A stretch of 64,000 nucleotides of DNA from Pedobacter foliorum (GCF_013266735.1 NZ_JABSNU010000007.1:230837-294836); one strand, 5' to 3'; shown: positions 1-10,254, numbered from the stretch's first letter. Notes: generated from the letters alone by a model not told the origin. A program made the numbers and translations.

Positions 1-1
1 A

Positions 2-2374
2 GACAGCTCACAACTTAATTTTGTGGCCAGGATGCAGGCCTTTGCAAAAAATGCTTCAAAGAAAAGTGCCGATGAATTTAGTGCTGACAAAGCAGCTATC
101 AGCCAGATTAAGACCTTTGAAGAAATAAAGCAAACCATGCAAAAGGCAAAGATCTACCTGAAAGGAAAATTAGATACCCCCGGAACTAAGGTTGAGCTAC
201 AGGAAATAGAAAGGGATTTTGCTTTGGCAGGAGATGGAGTATTCACAAACAAGGGAACAACACAAACCTTTCGTAATTTAACTGCTACCTCTAAAATATT
301 GGCTGAGTTACTTAACAAAGCAAATGCACGAAAAGTCAGACTAGAAGTCCGTCAACAAGAACTCCATGAATTCAGATATCAACTGGATTCACTTTTGAGT
401 GTACCTGCTTTATTTAAGTTTGCATCCGATTCGACTACGCTGATGAAGTATCTGCAAAAAATCAAAGTGATTGCTTATGAAACAGGGCCAATAGATACCG
501 CCCTCAATGTAGCTAGTAATAATATCCAGGCACTGCTGAATCAGGTAAATATGACTGTTTTTAAATTAGAGAGCAGTTTAGAGGAAATAGATTCTTATCA
601 AAAGGAGATGGCTACCCATACCTTTAAAAGGGAATTTAACAATTTATGGGAACCTCAGGGTTATTACCGTCCATTTGGAGAGATACTCAATTTTTCAAAA
701 ATAAAAGGTTTACTCACACTTAGTTTTTATGCGGAGAACAATACAGGAAAACTAATCGTTTTGCTATTACTTATGATGACTTCCTTTATCTATCTACGCT
801 CACTTAAACATATATATATTGACAATAAGCTACTAAAATCGAATTTTGATGGACAGCTGGTATTACGGTATCCACTGCTCTCTGCCATACTGCTTGCTAT
901 TAGCTTTTTCCAGTTCTTTTTCATATCACCGCCATTCATCTTAAATGTGATCTTTTGGTTGGTTTCCTGCGTTTGTCTCAGCATAATCTTCAATGCTTAT
1001 GTGAGTAAATACTGGATGCGAATCTGGTTATTAATGGTACTACTTTTCCTAATCTCAGCCTTTGGAAATCTCGTACTGCAGGCTTCTAGAATCGAAAGGT
1101 GGTTCATGTTGCTTACTTCAATGTTTGCAGTAATTGCAGGATTGACTATACTGCTCAAAGGGCATCGCGAAGAGCTGAGGGAAAAATGGATTATTTGGTC
1201 AATCGCTTTTATGACATTCCTGGAATTGGTCTCTACAATCGCAAACCTTTTTGGTAGATATAATATCGCGAAAACATTGTTTATCAGTGGCTTTTTAAAT
1301 GTTATCATTGCAATTCTTTTTTTATGGACTATACGACTCATTAACGAGGGACTATTCCTTGCCTTCAACGTATATTCAGGACAAGACAGAAAACTTTTTT
1401 ATCTTAATTTTGAAAGGGTAGGCAATAGGGCGCCGGCACTTTTTTACATCCTGTTAATTCTAGGCTGGATAGTTTTATTTGGCCGTAATTTTCCTGCATT
1501 TGATTACCTTTCAGAGCCTTTACAAAACTTTTTTAGTCAAGAAAGAACCTTAGGTAATTATACTTTCAGCATCAATAACATGATCTTGTTCTTTACAATC
1601 ATGGGCATTTCGGTGTTGATATCAAAAATTGTATCATTTTTTGCCTCAGACAAACAGCTTTCCGGAACAGATAGCAAGCATGAAAAACGAGGAATAGGGA
1701 GTTGGCTACTATTGGTGCGTATCTCGATACTTTGCATTGGGTTATTTTTAGCCATTGCCGCAGCAGGTATTCCAATAGACAGGATCACCATCGTTTTGGG
1801 CGCACTCGGTGTAGGTATTGGTTTCGGATTACAGACTTTAGTCAATAATCTGGTAAGCGGACTTATCATCGCATTTGAAAAGCCTGTAAATGTAGGAGAT
1901 ATCGTAGATGTTGACGGACAAGGCGGCAAGATGAAATCCATTGGCTTTCGAAGCAGTGTCATCTCAACCTGGGACGGTGCAGATCTTGTTATGCCTAATG
2001 GCGACCTGCTTAATTCTCATCTCATCAACTGGTCACTGGGCGGAAACCGTAAGCGTATATCCATTCTGATTGGGGTCGCCTATGATGCAGATCTTGAAAA
2101 AGCAAGGACAATACTCGGCGAGATTCTAAACAATGATCAGCGAATTAGTAAGAGTCCTGAACCTACGGTACAATTTGAGCAACTTGGTAATAGTTCAATT
2201 GATCTGAGAATATATTTCTGGACAAAACATATTGGAGACACTTCTGCTACAAGAAGTGATTTAATCATAGCTATTGTGGCTGCTTTCAAAACCAATGGTA
2301 TCAGCATTCCATTTCCTCAGCAGGATATTTATCTTCATCATCCAAATGCGACAGAGAAACCTATTGAAGAATAG
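2..2374 (+). CDS. MscS-family mechanosensitive ion channel, 5' end cut by window edge
   Basis: Large membrane channel of the small-conductance mechanosensitive (MscS) family, expected to release solutes across the inner membrane on hypo-osmotic shock. The frame is open to the left edge with no stop, so the GTG at 23 is probably internal and the true N-terminus (likely with a signal peptide) is missing. A coiled, soluble N-terminal part of about 240 residues is followed by around ten hydrophobic segments. The C-terminal MS_channel domain is recognisable from the glycine/alanine-rich pore helix (ALGVGIGFGLQTLVNN) and the beta domain motif VNVGDIVDVDG near residue 626. The long periplasmic-type N-terminus resembles MscK/MscM-like members. 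It converges on the next gene with a 12-bp gap. Family call firm; physiological role inferred. Confidence 0.9.
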   Translation, partial: DSSQLNFVARMQAFAKNASKKSADEFSADKAAISQIKTFEEIKQTMQKAKIYLKGKLDTPGTKVELQEIERDFALAGDGVFTNKGTTQTFRNLTATSKILAELLNKANARKVRLEVRQQELHEFRYQLDSLLSVPALFKFASDSTTLMKYLQKIKVIAYETGPIDTALNVASNNIQALLNQVNMTVFKLESSLEEIDSYQKEMATHTFKREFNNLWEPQGYYRPFGEILNFSKIKGLLTLSFYAENNTGKLIVLLLLMMTSFIYLRSLKHIYIDNKLLKSNFDGQLVLRYPLLSAILLAISFFQFFFISPPFILNVIFWLVSCVCLSIIFNAYVSKYWMRIWLLMVLLFLISAFGNLVLQASRIERWFMLLTSMFAVIAGLTILLKGHREELREKWIIWSIAFMTFLELVSTIANLFGRYNIAKTLFISGFLNVIIAILFLWTIRLINEGLFLAFNVYSGQDRKLFYLNFERVGNRAPALFYILLILGWIVLFGRNFPAFDYLSEPLQNFFSQERTLGNYTFSINNMILFFTIMGISVLISKIVSFFASDKQLSGTDSKHEKRGIGSWLLLVRISILCIGLFLAIAAAGIPIDRITIVLGALGVGIGFGLQTLVNNLVSGLIIAFEKPVNVGDIVDVDGQGGKMKSIGFRSSVISTWDGADLVMPNGDLLNSHLINWSLGGNRKRISILIGVAYDADLEKARTILGEILNNDQRISKSPEPTVQFEQLGNSSIDLRIYFWTKHIGDTSATRSDLIIAIVAAFKTNGISIPFPQQDIYLHHPNATEKPIEE

Positions 2375-2386
2375 TTATAGCATAAA

Positions 2387-2986
2387 TTACCAGGAATAGG
2401 ATTGATCAGTAGTGCCCAGTCCTTTAATTAGATTTTGTGATGAAGTTGGGGCGTAATCAGGCTGAACACTTGGATTAGATGGATAAGTTTTTCCATTAAA
2501 CTTCATCAGGTGATCTTTTCCTTGGCTATGAAGTATTAAATCTCTCCATCCCATTGTAAAAGTGTCTGCTATTAAAAGTGGCGACTCCGTAACAGTAAAT
2601 TTAGTTACTAATTCTCCTTCAGGATTAAGCAGCAAAACTGTACACCCTCCGGATCCACAAAAGTAGGGGCCTGTTAACCCAACAAAAATTTCCTTTTTAG
2701 GTTCTTCATTAATGTTATATTCAAAAACTTTAAACTTTCTACTTTGTTCATCAATCAAATTTTTAGAGAGGTCATCCTTAAACATTTTACCTAAGCCTAG
2801 CTTTATTAGGTTAAGTGTATGCTCACTAACCATTTCTTTTTGATTACCAACAGAATCCTTTCTAAGCTCTTTTGGTTGATGAACTGTAACTAAAGTATCA
2901 CTATTCTTAACCTGGTTTTCTGAAGAGTTACAGCTAAAAAATAACAGGCTGCCAAGCATACCAATAATTGGAAAAAATGTTTTCAT
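2387..2986 (-). CDS. Small hypothetical lipoprotein
   Basis: A 199-residue protein with a type II signal peptide: hydrophobic stretch after MKTFFP and a lipobox LFFSC with the lipidated cysteine at residue 19. The mature part contains a short stretch GPYFCGSGGCTVLLL with two cysteines and no catalytic motif I recognise. It is transcribed away from the sugar cluster and converges with the mechanosensitive channel gene. Likely anchored in the periplasm or outer membrane. No function can be assigned; the lipoprotein call is the supported part. Confidence 0.75.
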   Translation of the reverse strand: MKTFFPIIGMLGSLLFFSCNSSENQVKNSDTLVTVHQPKELRKDSVGNQKEMVSEHTLNLIKLGLGKMFKDDLSKNLIDEQSRKFKVFEYNINEEPKKEIFVGLTGPYFCGSGGCTVLLLNPEGELVTKFTVTESPLLIADTFTMGWRDLILHSQGKDHLMKFNGKTYPSNPSVQPDYAPTSSQNLIKGLGTTDQSYSW

Positions 2987-3160
2987 AATATTGCTTTTAA
3001 TGTGGCTAAATTAAACATTTGCTTTAAGTGTTCTACAATCATATATGCAGAAAATGTAGTTTGATAACATTGAATATGTTAAAATAGTTTAGGTAACAGG
3101 TAAATTTGGTGTACAAAATTCATGTTGAATTAATGAATTTTGGAGAAAACATTAATAAAT

Positions 3161-3850
3161 ATGAAATGGCAGACTGACACTGAGCTTTTTGAGATCATTC
3201 GTAGAGAACTTTATACTGCAGTAATCGGTGACATCATGGATAAAATGGGACTGCTGCATCAATTTTTACCAGCAGCTATACAGCCGCTTAGAAAAGATAT
3301 GTTTGTAGTTGGAAGGGCAATGCCTGTTTTAGAGGCAGATGTTCTGGAATCAACGGGGTATACAGGTAATAACCCTACCTTAAAGAAATCTTTCGGCCTC
3401 ATGTTAGAGGCACTGGATGACTTAAAAAAAGATGAAGTTTATATCTGTGGCGGAGCCTCTCCAAATTATGCATTATGGGGCGAACTAATGAGTACAAGAG
3501 CCTTGAAGCTAGGTGCAGCAGGAGCAGTTGTGGATGGGTATTCGAGAGATACAAAGGGAATTCTGGAACTTAATTTTCCAACATTTTCTTACGGTAGTTA
3601 TGCTCAGGATCAGGCGCCTCGGGGTAAAGTAATTGATTATAGGGTTCCAATTGAAATAAGGGGAGTGCTTATTAATCCGGGAGACATTGTGGTTGGTGAT
3701 ATTGATGGGGTTTGCATCATTCCTAAGATTCATGAAGTCGAGGTTTTCAATCTGGCCATTGAAAAGGCAAGAGGAGAAAAGCTGGTTCAAATTAAAATTC
3801 AAGAAGGAATGAGTGCCACAGAAGCTTTTGAGCAATATGGAATTATGTGA
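3161..3850 (+). CDS. RraA family protein (HMG aldolase / oxaloacetate decarboxylase fold)
   Basis: Member of the RraA/dimethylmenaquinone-methyltransferase-like fold, which includes 4-hydroxy-4-methyl-2-oxoglutarate aldolase and oxaloacetate decarboxylases. The signature region shows CGGAS, then WGEL at about residues 106-109, then GAAGAVVDGYSRD, whose Arg-Asp pair near 129-130 is the usual substrate/metal site. I chose the ATG at 3161 (MKWQTD) over an upstream TTG at 3140. It is the first gene of an apparent operon (34 nt to the GH2 gene, then 14 and 25 nt) with a dehydratase and an SDR. That context suggests cleavage or processing of a 2-keto sugar acid rather than RNase E regulation; this role is inferred. 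Confidence 0.85.
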   Translation: MKWQTDTELFEIIRRELYTAVIGDIMDKMGLLHQFLPAAIQPLRKDMFVVGRAMPVLEADVLESTGYTGNNPTLKKSFGLMLEALDDLKKDEVYICGGASPNYALWGELMSTRALKLGAAGAVVDGYSRDTKGILELNFPTFSYGSYAQDQAPRGKVIDYRVPIEIRGVLINPGDIVVGDIDGVCIIPKIHEVEVFNLAIEKARGEKLVQIKIQEGMSATEAFEQYGIM

Positions 3851-3884
3851 CCAAAAGTGTATAAGAAAAAGTAATATTAAAGAA

Positions 3885-6821
3885 ATGAAGACATCCTATA
3901 TTATAGTTTTTGCCTGTTTGTTGTTTTTTGGAAATAATGCAAGCGCACAGATTCAAAAGATCGCTCTTCCAATTGCAGGGGGTAAAAACATAGAAATTGC
4001 CCGTTTATCTCCGGTTCCCTCAGACAAGAATTTTAAGCTTTCGCTAAATGGAGAATGGTTGTTTTCTGAAAATTTAGAAAGTGGCTCCCACAGGAAACCA
4101 ATTCAGGTACCCGGAGAGTGGGTGATGCAAGGTTTTAATGTAAACACAGGAGAAACCGCAACCTACAGTAAAAACCTCGTCATACCTGCCTCATGGCAGG
4201 GCAAGAGAATGAAATTAAAGTTCGATGGCGTTAGCTCTCATGCTGTTGTAAAAATAAACGGTCGCAAAGTATCAGAACATGAAGGGAGTTTTGTGCCTTT
4301 TGAATCTGATGTTACAGACTTTCTCCGTTCAGGAGATAATTTGCTTGAAGTCGAAGTTCAGGCACAGACTATTAGTGATATTCTTGCTTGTACTTCTCAG
4401 TATGCAGCACACACAGTAGGAGGTATTCTTAGAAAGGTCACTTTGTTTGCATTACCTGAAGTAAATATTGCAGATATAAGTGTAACTACAAGTTTTGATG
4501 GTAATTATAAGAATTCAATGCTGCGGCTTAAGACTAAAATCATCAATGAATCCAGGACAACCTCTAGTGCTCAAATAAACTATGTGCTAACTGATAACGA
4601 AGGTAAAGTTGTTTTCAAAAAGGCAATGCCTCTGGGTAAAACGCTCGCTCCAGGGGAATCAACTCTTTTGGGCCAGAGTTTCTCTGTCAAAAATCCTAAA
4701 CAATGGAATACCGAGCATCCTTATTTATATAACTTAACAACTGAACTGATTGTTAGTGGCAACGCCATTCAAAAGAATACTCAAAAAATTGGTTTCAGAC
4801 AGGTGGAGATTAAAGGAAATCAGCTTTTTGTAAATGGTTATCCGATTAAATTAAGAGGGGTAAACAGGCATTCTGTTCATCCGCTTACCGGTCGAAGCAT
4901 AAGTCCTGAACTTGAAATAAAAGACGCTGAACTTTTTAAGCAGGCTAACTGTAACTACATACGCACTTCTCATTATCCACCGTCACAAGAATTTCTGGAA
5001 GCAGCAGATAGCATTGGTTTGTTTGTGGAAAATGAATCTTCATTAACCTGGATTCAGCACCATGCTTCTCCAATGTGGGGCCTATGGGATTATAAAGATG
5101 AAAAATTCTTACCTTATATGATCTCGGCAAATCTGGAAAAGATGCAGTCAGCAAAGAATCATCCTTCAGTTATCATCTGGTCGCTAGGGAATGAATCCAG
5201 ATGGAGCCCTTTGTGGCAAAAAGTGTTGGATAAGGTGAAGGAATTTGATAGTACCCGGCCAACCTCTTTTCATGACCAATGCTGGGGTGGTTTCAACAAT
5301 GCGGGAAGCAAGGCTGATATTGCCAATTATCACTACCCGGGCATGAATGGCCCGGCAGCTACCGATACCATGAGCCGACCTACCTTATTCGGCGAATATG
5401 CGCATGTTAGTACCTATAACAGACGAGAACTGGCTACCGATCCTGGTGTAAGAAGTGCGTATGCACTTCCATTGGTAAAAATGTACGATTCAATATACTA
5501 TCATAAAGGCAATCTGGGCGGCGCAGTCTGGAGCGGAATAGACGATACTTTTCATCTTCCTGATGGACGCATTGTAGGTTATGGTCCTTGGGGTCCAATA
5601 GATGGCTGGCGCAGGCCAAAGCCTGAATACTGGGGTATGAAGAAAGCCTATGCACCGGTAGTAATTAAAAATTTAAACGATCTGAAAGTACAAAACGATC
5701 AGTTGATCCTTCAGGTAGAAAACCGCTATGACTTTATATCGCTTCAGGATGTTTCCATCAGCTACAAAACAAATGTTACCTCAGGAAAAATCAATTCACA
5801 GATAGGACCACATCAAAATGGATATTTAAAAATACCTGTTAACGAACAAACAAAAGAGGTGTACATCACTTTTAAAGATCCGGGCGGATTTATTACCAAC
5901 GAAGAACATATCGTTTTAAAGAAAACTGAAGAGGTGCAATATAAAATGACTGAATCACTTGCCCTGGAAGAGAATTCTTCTGCTTATTTTATTCAGCAGG
6001 GAGCTATCAGATATACAGTTGATAAAACGACCGGGATAATATCAGCCGCAGAAAGTAAAGGGCAAAGGATACTTAACCAGGGTCCCGTGTTTTGTGTTGT
6101 ACCAATGAATAGCGAAGATGGAGGAAAACCAAATGTTGCAGGAGAAACTTATCAGAATAACATTTACCCAATTAAGAATTATCCCTTATATACTTTGTAT
6201 GTAAAAAATATAACCACTCAGAAAACTGAAGATGCCATCATAATCTCTATGGAAACTACTTACAAAAGTGCAAACGGGAGCATAAAGTATTCTTTTATGA
6301 AGAATGGGAATGTAAAGGTAGACTATGATGTTAAATGTTGGGATGAGGCCACCGCAACCCCATATCAGTATGGTATGTTATTTCAGTTACCTAAAGTTTT
6401 TGATCAGTTGAGCTGGAAGCGTAGCGGAGATTTTACCGTTTATTCTCCAGATGACATAGCAAGGGATAGTGGAACCACAAAACTGAATGCAAAATGGCTG
6501 TCTTCGGTAGAAGAGCCGGGCAAGCAAACCTCAGCGCTTTGGAAAGATGATGCAAACGAAATGGGGTCTAATGATTTCAGGTCAACAAAACAGCACATTA
6601 TTCGCGCTGAGCTAACTAACAATAACAACAATGGCATTACAGTACTTTCAGATACAAAACAATCTTCAAGAAGCTGGTTGCAGGATAGCAACATACAGTT
6701 TCTGATCGCCGATTACAGTAACAATGGATCTGAACCATTTTATGGATCTCCATTTACGGATCAAAGAATTAATATTAAGGGCAAACAATTAAAAGGAAAC
6801 GTGATATTCCGGTTGCGTTAA
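3885..6821 (+). CDS. Glycoside hydrolase family 2, beta-galactosidase-like, exported
   Basis: A 978-residue GH2 enzyme expected to remove beta-linked sugars (galactose most likely) in the periplasm. The N-terminal signal peptide ends near NASAQ. Domains in order: jelly-roll sugar-binding domain (LSLNGEWLF onward), immunoglobulin-like domain, TIM barrel, and a long C-terminal part resembling the beta-galactosidase small-chain domain. The catalytic acid/base is E437 in WSLGNES and the nucleophile E504 in LFGEYAH; the barrel also shows RGVNRHS and RTSHYPP. The frame extends upstream to 3813, overlapping the previous gene, but the ATG at 3885 gives a clean signal peptide. Second gene of the operon. 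GH2 also contains glucuronidases and mannosidases, so the exact specificity is inferred. Confidence 0.93.
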   Translation: MKTSYIIVFACLLFFGNNASAQIQKIALPIAGGKNIEIARLSPVPSDKNFKLSLNGEWLFSENLESGSHRKPIQVPGEWVMQGFNVNTGETATYSKNLVIPASWQGKRMKLKFDGVSSHAVVKINGRKVSEHEGSFVPFESDVTDFLRSGDNLLEVEVQAQTISDILACTSQYAAHTVGGILRKVTLFALPEVNIADISVTTSFDGNYKNSMLRLKTKIINESRTTSSAQINYVLTDNEGKVVFKKAMPLGKTLAPGESTLLGQSFSVKNPKQWNTEHPYLYNLTTELIVSGNAIQKNTQKIGFRQVEIKGNQLFVNGYPIKLRGVNRHSVHPLTGRSISPELEIKDAELFKQANCNYIRTSHYPPSQEFLEAADSIGLFVENESSLTWIQHHASPMWGLWDYKDEKFLPYMISANLEKMQSAKNHPSVIIWSLGNESRWSPLWQKVLDKVKEFDSTRPTSFHDQCWGGFNNAGSKADIANYHYPGMNGPAATDTMSRPTLFGEYAHVSTYNRRELATDPGVRSAYALPLVKMYDSIYYHKGNLGGAVWSGIDDTFHLPDGRIVGYGPWGPIDGWRRPKPEYWGMKKAYAPVVIKNLNDLKVQNDQLILQVENRYDFISLQDVSISYKTNVTSGKINSQIGPHQNGYLKIPVNEQTKEVYITFKDPGGFITNEEHIVLKKTEEVQYKMTESLALEENSSAYFIQQGAIRYTVDKTTGIISAAESKGQRILNQGPVFCVVPMNSEDGGKPNVAGETYQNNIYPIKNYPLYTLYVKNITTQKTEDAIIISMETTYKSANGSIKYSFMKNGNVKVDYDVKCWDEATATPYQYGMLFQLPKVFDQLSWKRSGDFTVYSPDDIARDSGTTKLNAKWLSSVEEPGKQTSALWKDDANEMGSNDFRSTKQHIIRAELTNNNNNGITVLSDTKQSSRSWLQDSNIQFLIADYSNNGSEPFYGSPFTDQRINIKGKQLKGNVIFRLR

Positions 6822-6835
6822 AAATAAAATTAGAT

Positions 6836-8002
6836 ATGAAAATTACAGATGTAAAAGTATGGCTGGTTGAGGGCGTTAAGTACAACTGGACTTTACTCAA
6901 GATTTATACTGATACAGGGCATACTGGAGTTGGAGAAGCAACAAATTGGCCGGGCAGTCCAATTGTATACCATGCTGCAAAACATGTAGGAGAAAGAATT
7001 ATTGGACTTGATCCAATGAGAACAGACTTTATATGGACCAAGCTGTACAGAGATCTGAATTGGATGGGACCGTTTGGTGCCAGCATGTGCGCGATAAGTG
7101 GGATTGACATGGCTTTACTGGACTTAAAAGGTAAAGTGCTGGGGACGCCTTGTTATGAGTTATTAGGAGGAGCGTTTAGGACGGATATTCAGCTATATGC
7201 AAACTATTGGTTTACCGGAGGTGGACATAATGCAGAAGATTATGCTGCTCAGGCTATAAAAGTAAAGGAAGCAGGATTTACAGGGCTTAAATTTGATCCA
7301 TTTGCTCACACTAACTATTTGTATGGTGAAGACTTGTCGTCAAATCTGCAACTCACTAATGAACAGCAGGATCTGGCGTTCAATGTAAGTAAAGCTGTAC
7401 GCGATGCTGTGGGACCAAACTTTGACATTATGATCGAGACGCACGCTATGCTTAATTATAGTGTGGCTGTTAAAATGGCTCAGCGTCTTTCGGAACTGAA
7501 TATTACCTGGTATGAGGAACCTGCGGGACCTGAAAATGCAAATACACTCAGAGCCATGCGAGACAGAATTCCTTCGAACGTTTCTATTTGTGTTGGTGAG
7601 CGGCATTATACCCGTCATGGCATACGAGACCTACTGGAAAAACATGTGTGTGATTTCATGATGCCTGACATTACACGTTGCGGCGGCCCCTCAGAAATGA
7701 AGAGGATGGCTACAATGATGGAGGCATATAATGTATTACTTGCCCCACACAATCCTAATGGGCCGCTTTCTACCTTGGCTTCGGCTCATGTATGTGCGTC
7801 TGTTCCTAATTTTTTCAGACAGGAATTTATGTTCAATGACGTGCCATGGAGAGATACTATTATCAACCATCCGATAAAAGAAATGATCGTAGGAGGGCAT
7901 TTGAAATTGAGTGATCGTCCGGGGCTGGGAGTGGATTTGGTTGAATCAGAAATGGAGAAACATCCGGGAGTTTTAGAAGCAAGACCTGGATTTTATGTGT
8001 AA
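6836..8002 (+). CDS. Enolase-superfamily sugar-acid dehydratase (galactonate/fuconate dehydratase type)
   Basis: A 388-residue mandelate racemase/muconate-lactonizing-like protein, expected to dehydrate an aldonic acid to a 2-keto-3-deoxy acid. Visible active-site residues are the K-x-D pair K152/D154, metal ligands E201 (IETH), E227 (WYEEP) and E255 (VGER), and bases H203 and H305 (APHNP). The E-x-H arrangement and the late histidine match the galactonate/mannonate dehydratase subgroup rather than mandelate racemase. No signal peptide, so cytoplasmic. It sits 14 nt after the GH2 gene and 25 nt before an SDR, consistent with a non-phosphorylative route for the released sugar. The substrate (galactonate, fuconate or other) cannot be decided from sequence alone. 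Confidence 0.9.
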   Translation: MKITDVKVWLVEGVKYNWTLLKIYTDTGHTGVGEATNWPGSPIVYHAAKHVGERIIGLDPMRTDFIWTKLYRDLNWMGPFGASMCAISGIDMALLDLKGKVLGTPCYELLGGAFRTDIQLYANYWFTGGGHNAEDYAAQAIKVKEAGFTGLKFDPFAHTNYLYGEDLSSNLQLTNEQQDLAFNVSKAVRDAVGPNFDIMIETHAMLNYSVAVKMAQRLSELNITWYEEPAGPENANTLRAMRDRIPSNVSICVGERHYTRHGIRDLLEKHVCDFMMPDITRCGGPSEMKRMATMMEAYNVLLAPHNPNGPLSTLASAHVCASVPNFFRQEFMFNDVPWRDTIINHPIKEMIVGGHLKLSDRPGLGVDLVESEMEKHPGVLEARPGFYV

Positions 8003-8027
8003 AGTTGTTAAAGGTTAGAATTAAATT

Positions 8028-8819
8028 ATGGCACTACAAATTGACTTAAAAGGGAAAGTGGCCCTTGTTACGGGCGTTACTTCTGGTATTGGATTGGGTA
8101 TTGCAAAAGTTTTGGCCAAAGCCGGCTGTACGATTGCCGGTTGTGCGGAACATCCAAATAATAGTCCGGAAGCAAGCAGTTTTTTAGAAATAATAAGGAG
8201 TGAAGGGGGCAACGCTAGCTACAATAAAACAGATATGCGCAATCCGGAAGATATCAGAGAGCTTGTTCAATCAGTTACTGAACGAGAAGGAGGTAAAATA
8301 GATATTCTTGTCTCAAATGCAGGTAAGAATGTTTTTGACAGGCCTGAAGGGTGTAGTGAAATGGATTGGGATTTTAATATGAACCTGAATCTTGCTTCAC
8401 ATTGGCGGATTGCAAAACTTTGCAGGCCATATTTAGAGAAAAATAACGGAGTAATCATTCTCATGAGCTCTAATCATGCTTATTCAACCATGCCCGGTTG
8501 TTTCCCATATAACATTACTAAAACAGCACTAACAGGACTGGTAAGAAGTTTAGCCATTGAATGGGGGCCTAACATTAGGACTGTAGGAATTGCCCCGGGC
8601 TTTATTGATACTCCCGGCAATCAACTATGGTTCGACTCATTTCTGGATCCTGCAAAAGAAAGACAAAGAACCATTGAGTTACATCCGGTAAAGAATTTAG
8701 GTACTCCCGAAGAGATAGGAGGCTGGTGCGCTTTTCTGGCAAGTGAATATGCTGCTTTTGCATCAGGTACAACCTATTTGATTGATGGTGGAAGAAGTGC
8801 ACTAATGCAGGATAGTTAA
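8028..8819 (+). CDS. SDR family oxidoreductase
   Basis: A classical short-chain dehydrogenase/reductase of 263 residues. It has the cofactor motif TGVTSGIG at residues 15-22, NAG at 97-99, catalytic serine at 147/148 and the YxxxK pair Y161/K165. No Arg or Lys is obvious just after the glycine motif, so NAD(H) is as likely as NADP(H). It closes the four-gene operon that begins with the RraA-family gene. In oxidative fucose and galactose pathways an SDR either oxidises the free sugar or acts on the 2-keto-3-deoxy acid; either role would fit here. Family certain, substrate inferred. Confidence 0.92.
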   Translation: MALQIDLKGKVALVTGVTSGIGLGIAKVLAKAGCTIAGCAEHPNNSPEASSFLEIIRSEGGNASYNKTDMRNPEDIRELVQSVTEREGGKIDILVSNAGKNVFDRPEGCSEMDWDFNMNLNLASHWRIAKLCRPYLEKNNGVIILMSSNHAYSTMPGCFPYNITKTALTGLVRSLAIEWGPNIRTVGIAPGFIDTPGNQLWFDSFLDPAKERQRTIELHPVKNLGTPEEIGGWCAFLASEYAAFASGTTYLIDGGRSALMQDS

Positions 8820-8831
8820 CTTAAGTTTTAT

Positions 8832-8839
8832 TATATTTG
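8832..8839 (+). promoter_or_regulatory. Putative Bacteroidota -7 promoter box
   Basis: TATATTTG matches the Bacteroidota consensus TAnnTTTG exactly and lies 41 nt before the start of the glycosidase lipoprotein gene, just after the stop of the SDR gene. No convincing -33 TTG was seen at the usual distance. It suggests the glycosidase gene can be transcribed separately from the upstream operon. Confidence 0.4.
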
Positions 8840-8880
8840 TACATACATATATACATGAAAATCAACACAAACCTAAGTCT

Positions 8881-10203
8881 ATGCGTAAAATTTCAGTCTT
8901 TTTTTGTTTTATATTTCTAACGCTAATCCTGTTTATAAGCTCATGTGCATCTAATAAGCAAGTAACAGATCATAAATTGGCACAATCGATCTTATCAGAT
9001 AAATCATTCCAAAAGGTAGATAGCATGGCAAGAGGGGTGATAAAAGAGGGTTTTAATGCCGGAAGTGGCTACTCGCAAATCTGGGCACGTGATATGAATA
9101 CATTTATTGAAACTGCACTTGAAGAAACATCTAAAGAAGAAGTAAGAGGCGCTATTCTTCTTTTTTTTGCACTTCAGCAAAAAAATAATGAAATGGTGGA
9201 TGGTTATGTCCTTAAAAAGGATTTTACCTGGAATGATGATACTCCATACTATTCAGATGCGGCTCCTAATCATGTAGGGTTCAAGAATACTGTAGAAACA
9301 GATCAGGAAACTTCTTTAATTCAACTGGTTGGTAAGTATGTTAAAAGGACCGGAGATACAAGCATTTTAACAGAGAAGGTTGCCGGTATATCTGTACTCA
9401 ACAGAATGGAACTTATGATCGACTACTTACTTAACAACAAATACAATAAAAAATACGGCTTATTAAATGGAGCGATGACCGCCGATTGGGGTGACGTACA
9501 GCCCAACGACGACTTTGGTTGTGATTGGAATAAGCTATCTGATGAAGCTATAGATGTTTATGATAATGCGATGTTGATTATTGCATTAAACTATCTTCAG
9601 GAAATGACCACAGACAAGGGGCAGAATGAAAAATGGAAAGAACTACAGAAATCGGTTCGATTGAACGTAAGAAAGTACTTATGGGATGAAAAAAGAGAGA
9701 AATTTATCCCTCATATCTATCCTGATAAATCTCCCATTCCAGCAGGATTTGATGAAAACAACATTCATTATCACGGAGGAACAGCTGTCGCTATTGAAGC
9801 AGGTTTATTATCAAAAGATGAAATTAAAACTGTAAATAAGCAAATGGTTGAAAACGTAAAATTATCAGGTATGCCAAGTATTGGTCTTACAATTTACCCA
9901 ACTTATCCAAAAGGCCTTTTTCGTGGAGGTATGTCAGCTCCTTATTATTATCAAAATGGTGGAGATTGGACATGGTTCGGAGGTAGGATGATCCAACAAC
10001 TGATTGCAAATGGGTTTGTAAAGGAAGCTTACGAGGAAGTTCAGCCGATGATTGACCTTGTCATTAAAAACAAAGGTTTCTACGAATGGTATGGAAAAGG
10101 GGGAACGCCTAGTGGCTCTGGTAAATTTAAAGGTTCGGCCGGTGTTCTAAGTAAATCAATTGCACAATTTAAAGATTGGGCCAAGGAACAAAACAAACAA
10201 TAG
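8881..10203 (+). CDS. Six-hairpin glycosidase lipoprotein
   Basis: A 440-residue lipoprotein with lipobox LFISSC (cysteine at residue 22). The mature protein looks like an (alpha/alpha)6-barrel carbohydrate-active enzyme. Motifs such as GYSQIWARDMNTF, NTVETDQETSL, MTADWGDV and GGDWTWFGGRM are typical of six-hairpin glycosidases (GH63/GH37/GH78-like or amylo-1,6-glucosidase-like). Acidic residues in ARD, VETD and ADWGD are candidate catalytic positions, but I cannot name the family. Its place between the sugar-acid operon and a fucosidase/sulfatase pair argues for a role in the same glycan, probably on the cell surface or in the periplasm. Confidence 0.75.
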   Translation: MRKISVFFCFIFLTLILFISSCASNKQVTDHKLAQSILSDKSFQKVDSMARGVIKEGFNAGSGYSQIWARDMNTFIETALEETSKEEVRGAILLFFALQQKNNEMVDGYVLKKDFTWNDDTPYYSDAAPNHVGFKNTVETDQETSLIQLVGKYVKRTGDTSILTEKVAGISVLNRMELMIDYLLNNKYNKKYGLLNGAMTADWGDVQPNDDFGCDWNKLSDEAIDVYDNAMLIIALNYLQEMTTDKGQNEKWKELQKSVRLNVRKYLWDEKREKFIPHIYPDKSPIPAGFDENNIHYHGGTAVAIEAGLLSKDEIKTVNKQMVENVKLSGMPSIGLTIYPTYPKGLFRGGMSAPYYYQNGGDWTWFGGRMIQQLIANGFVKEAYEEVQPMIDLVIKNKGFYEWYGKGGTPSGSGKFKGSAGVLSKSIAQFKDWAKEQNKQ

Positions 10204-10254
10204 CAGTATTTTAGCTGGAATACTCCAACTTCTCCTAGAATATTTAATTTAGTT

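Noticed and set aside
3813..3884. Upstream extension of the GH2 reading frame
   Set aside because: It overlaps the RraA gene and lacks a signal peptide; the ATG at 3885 gives a clean exported start.
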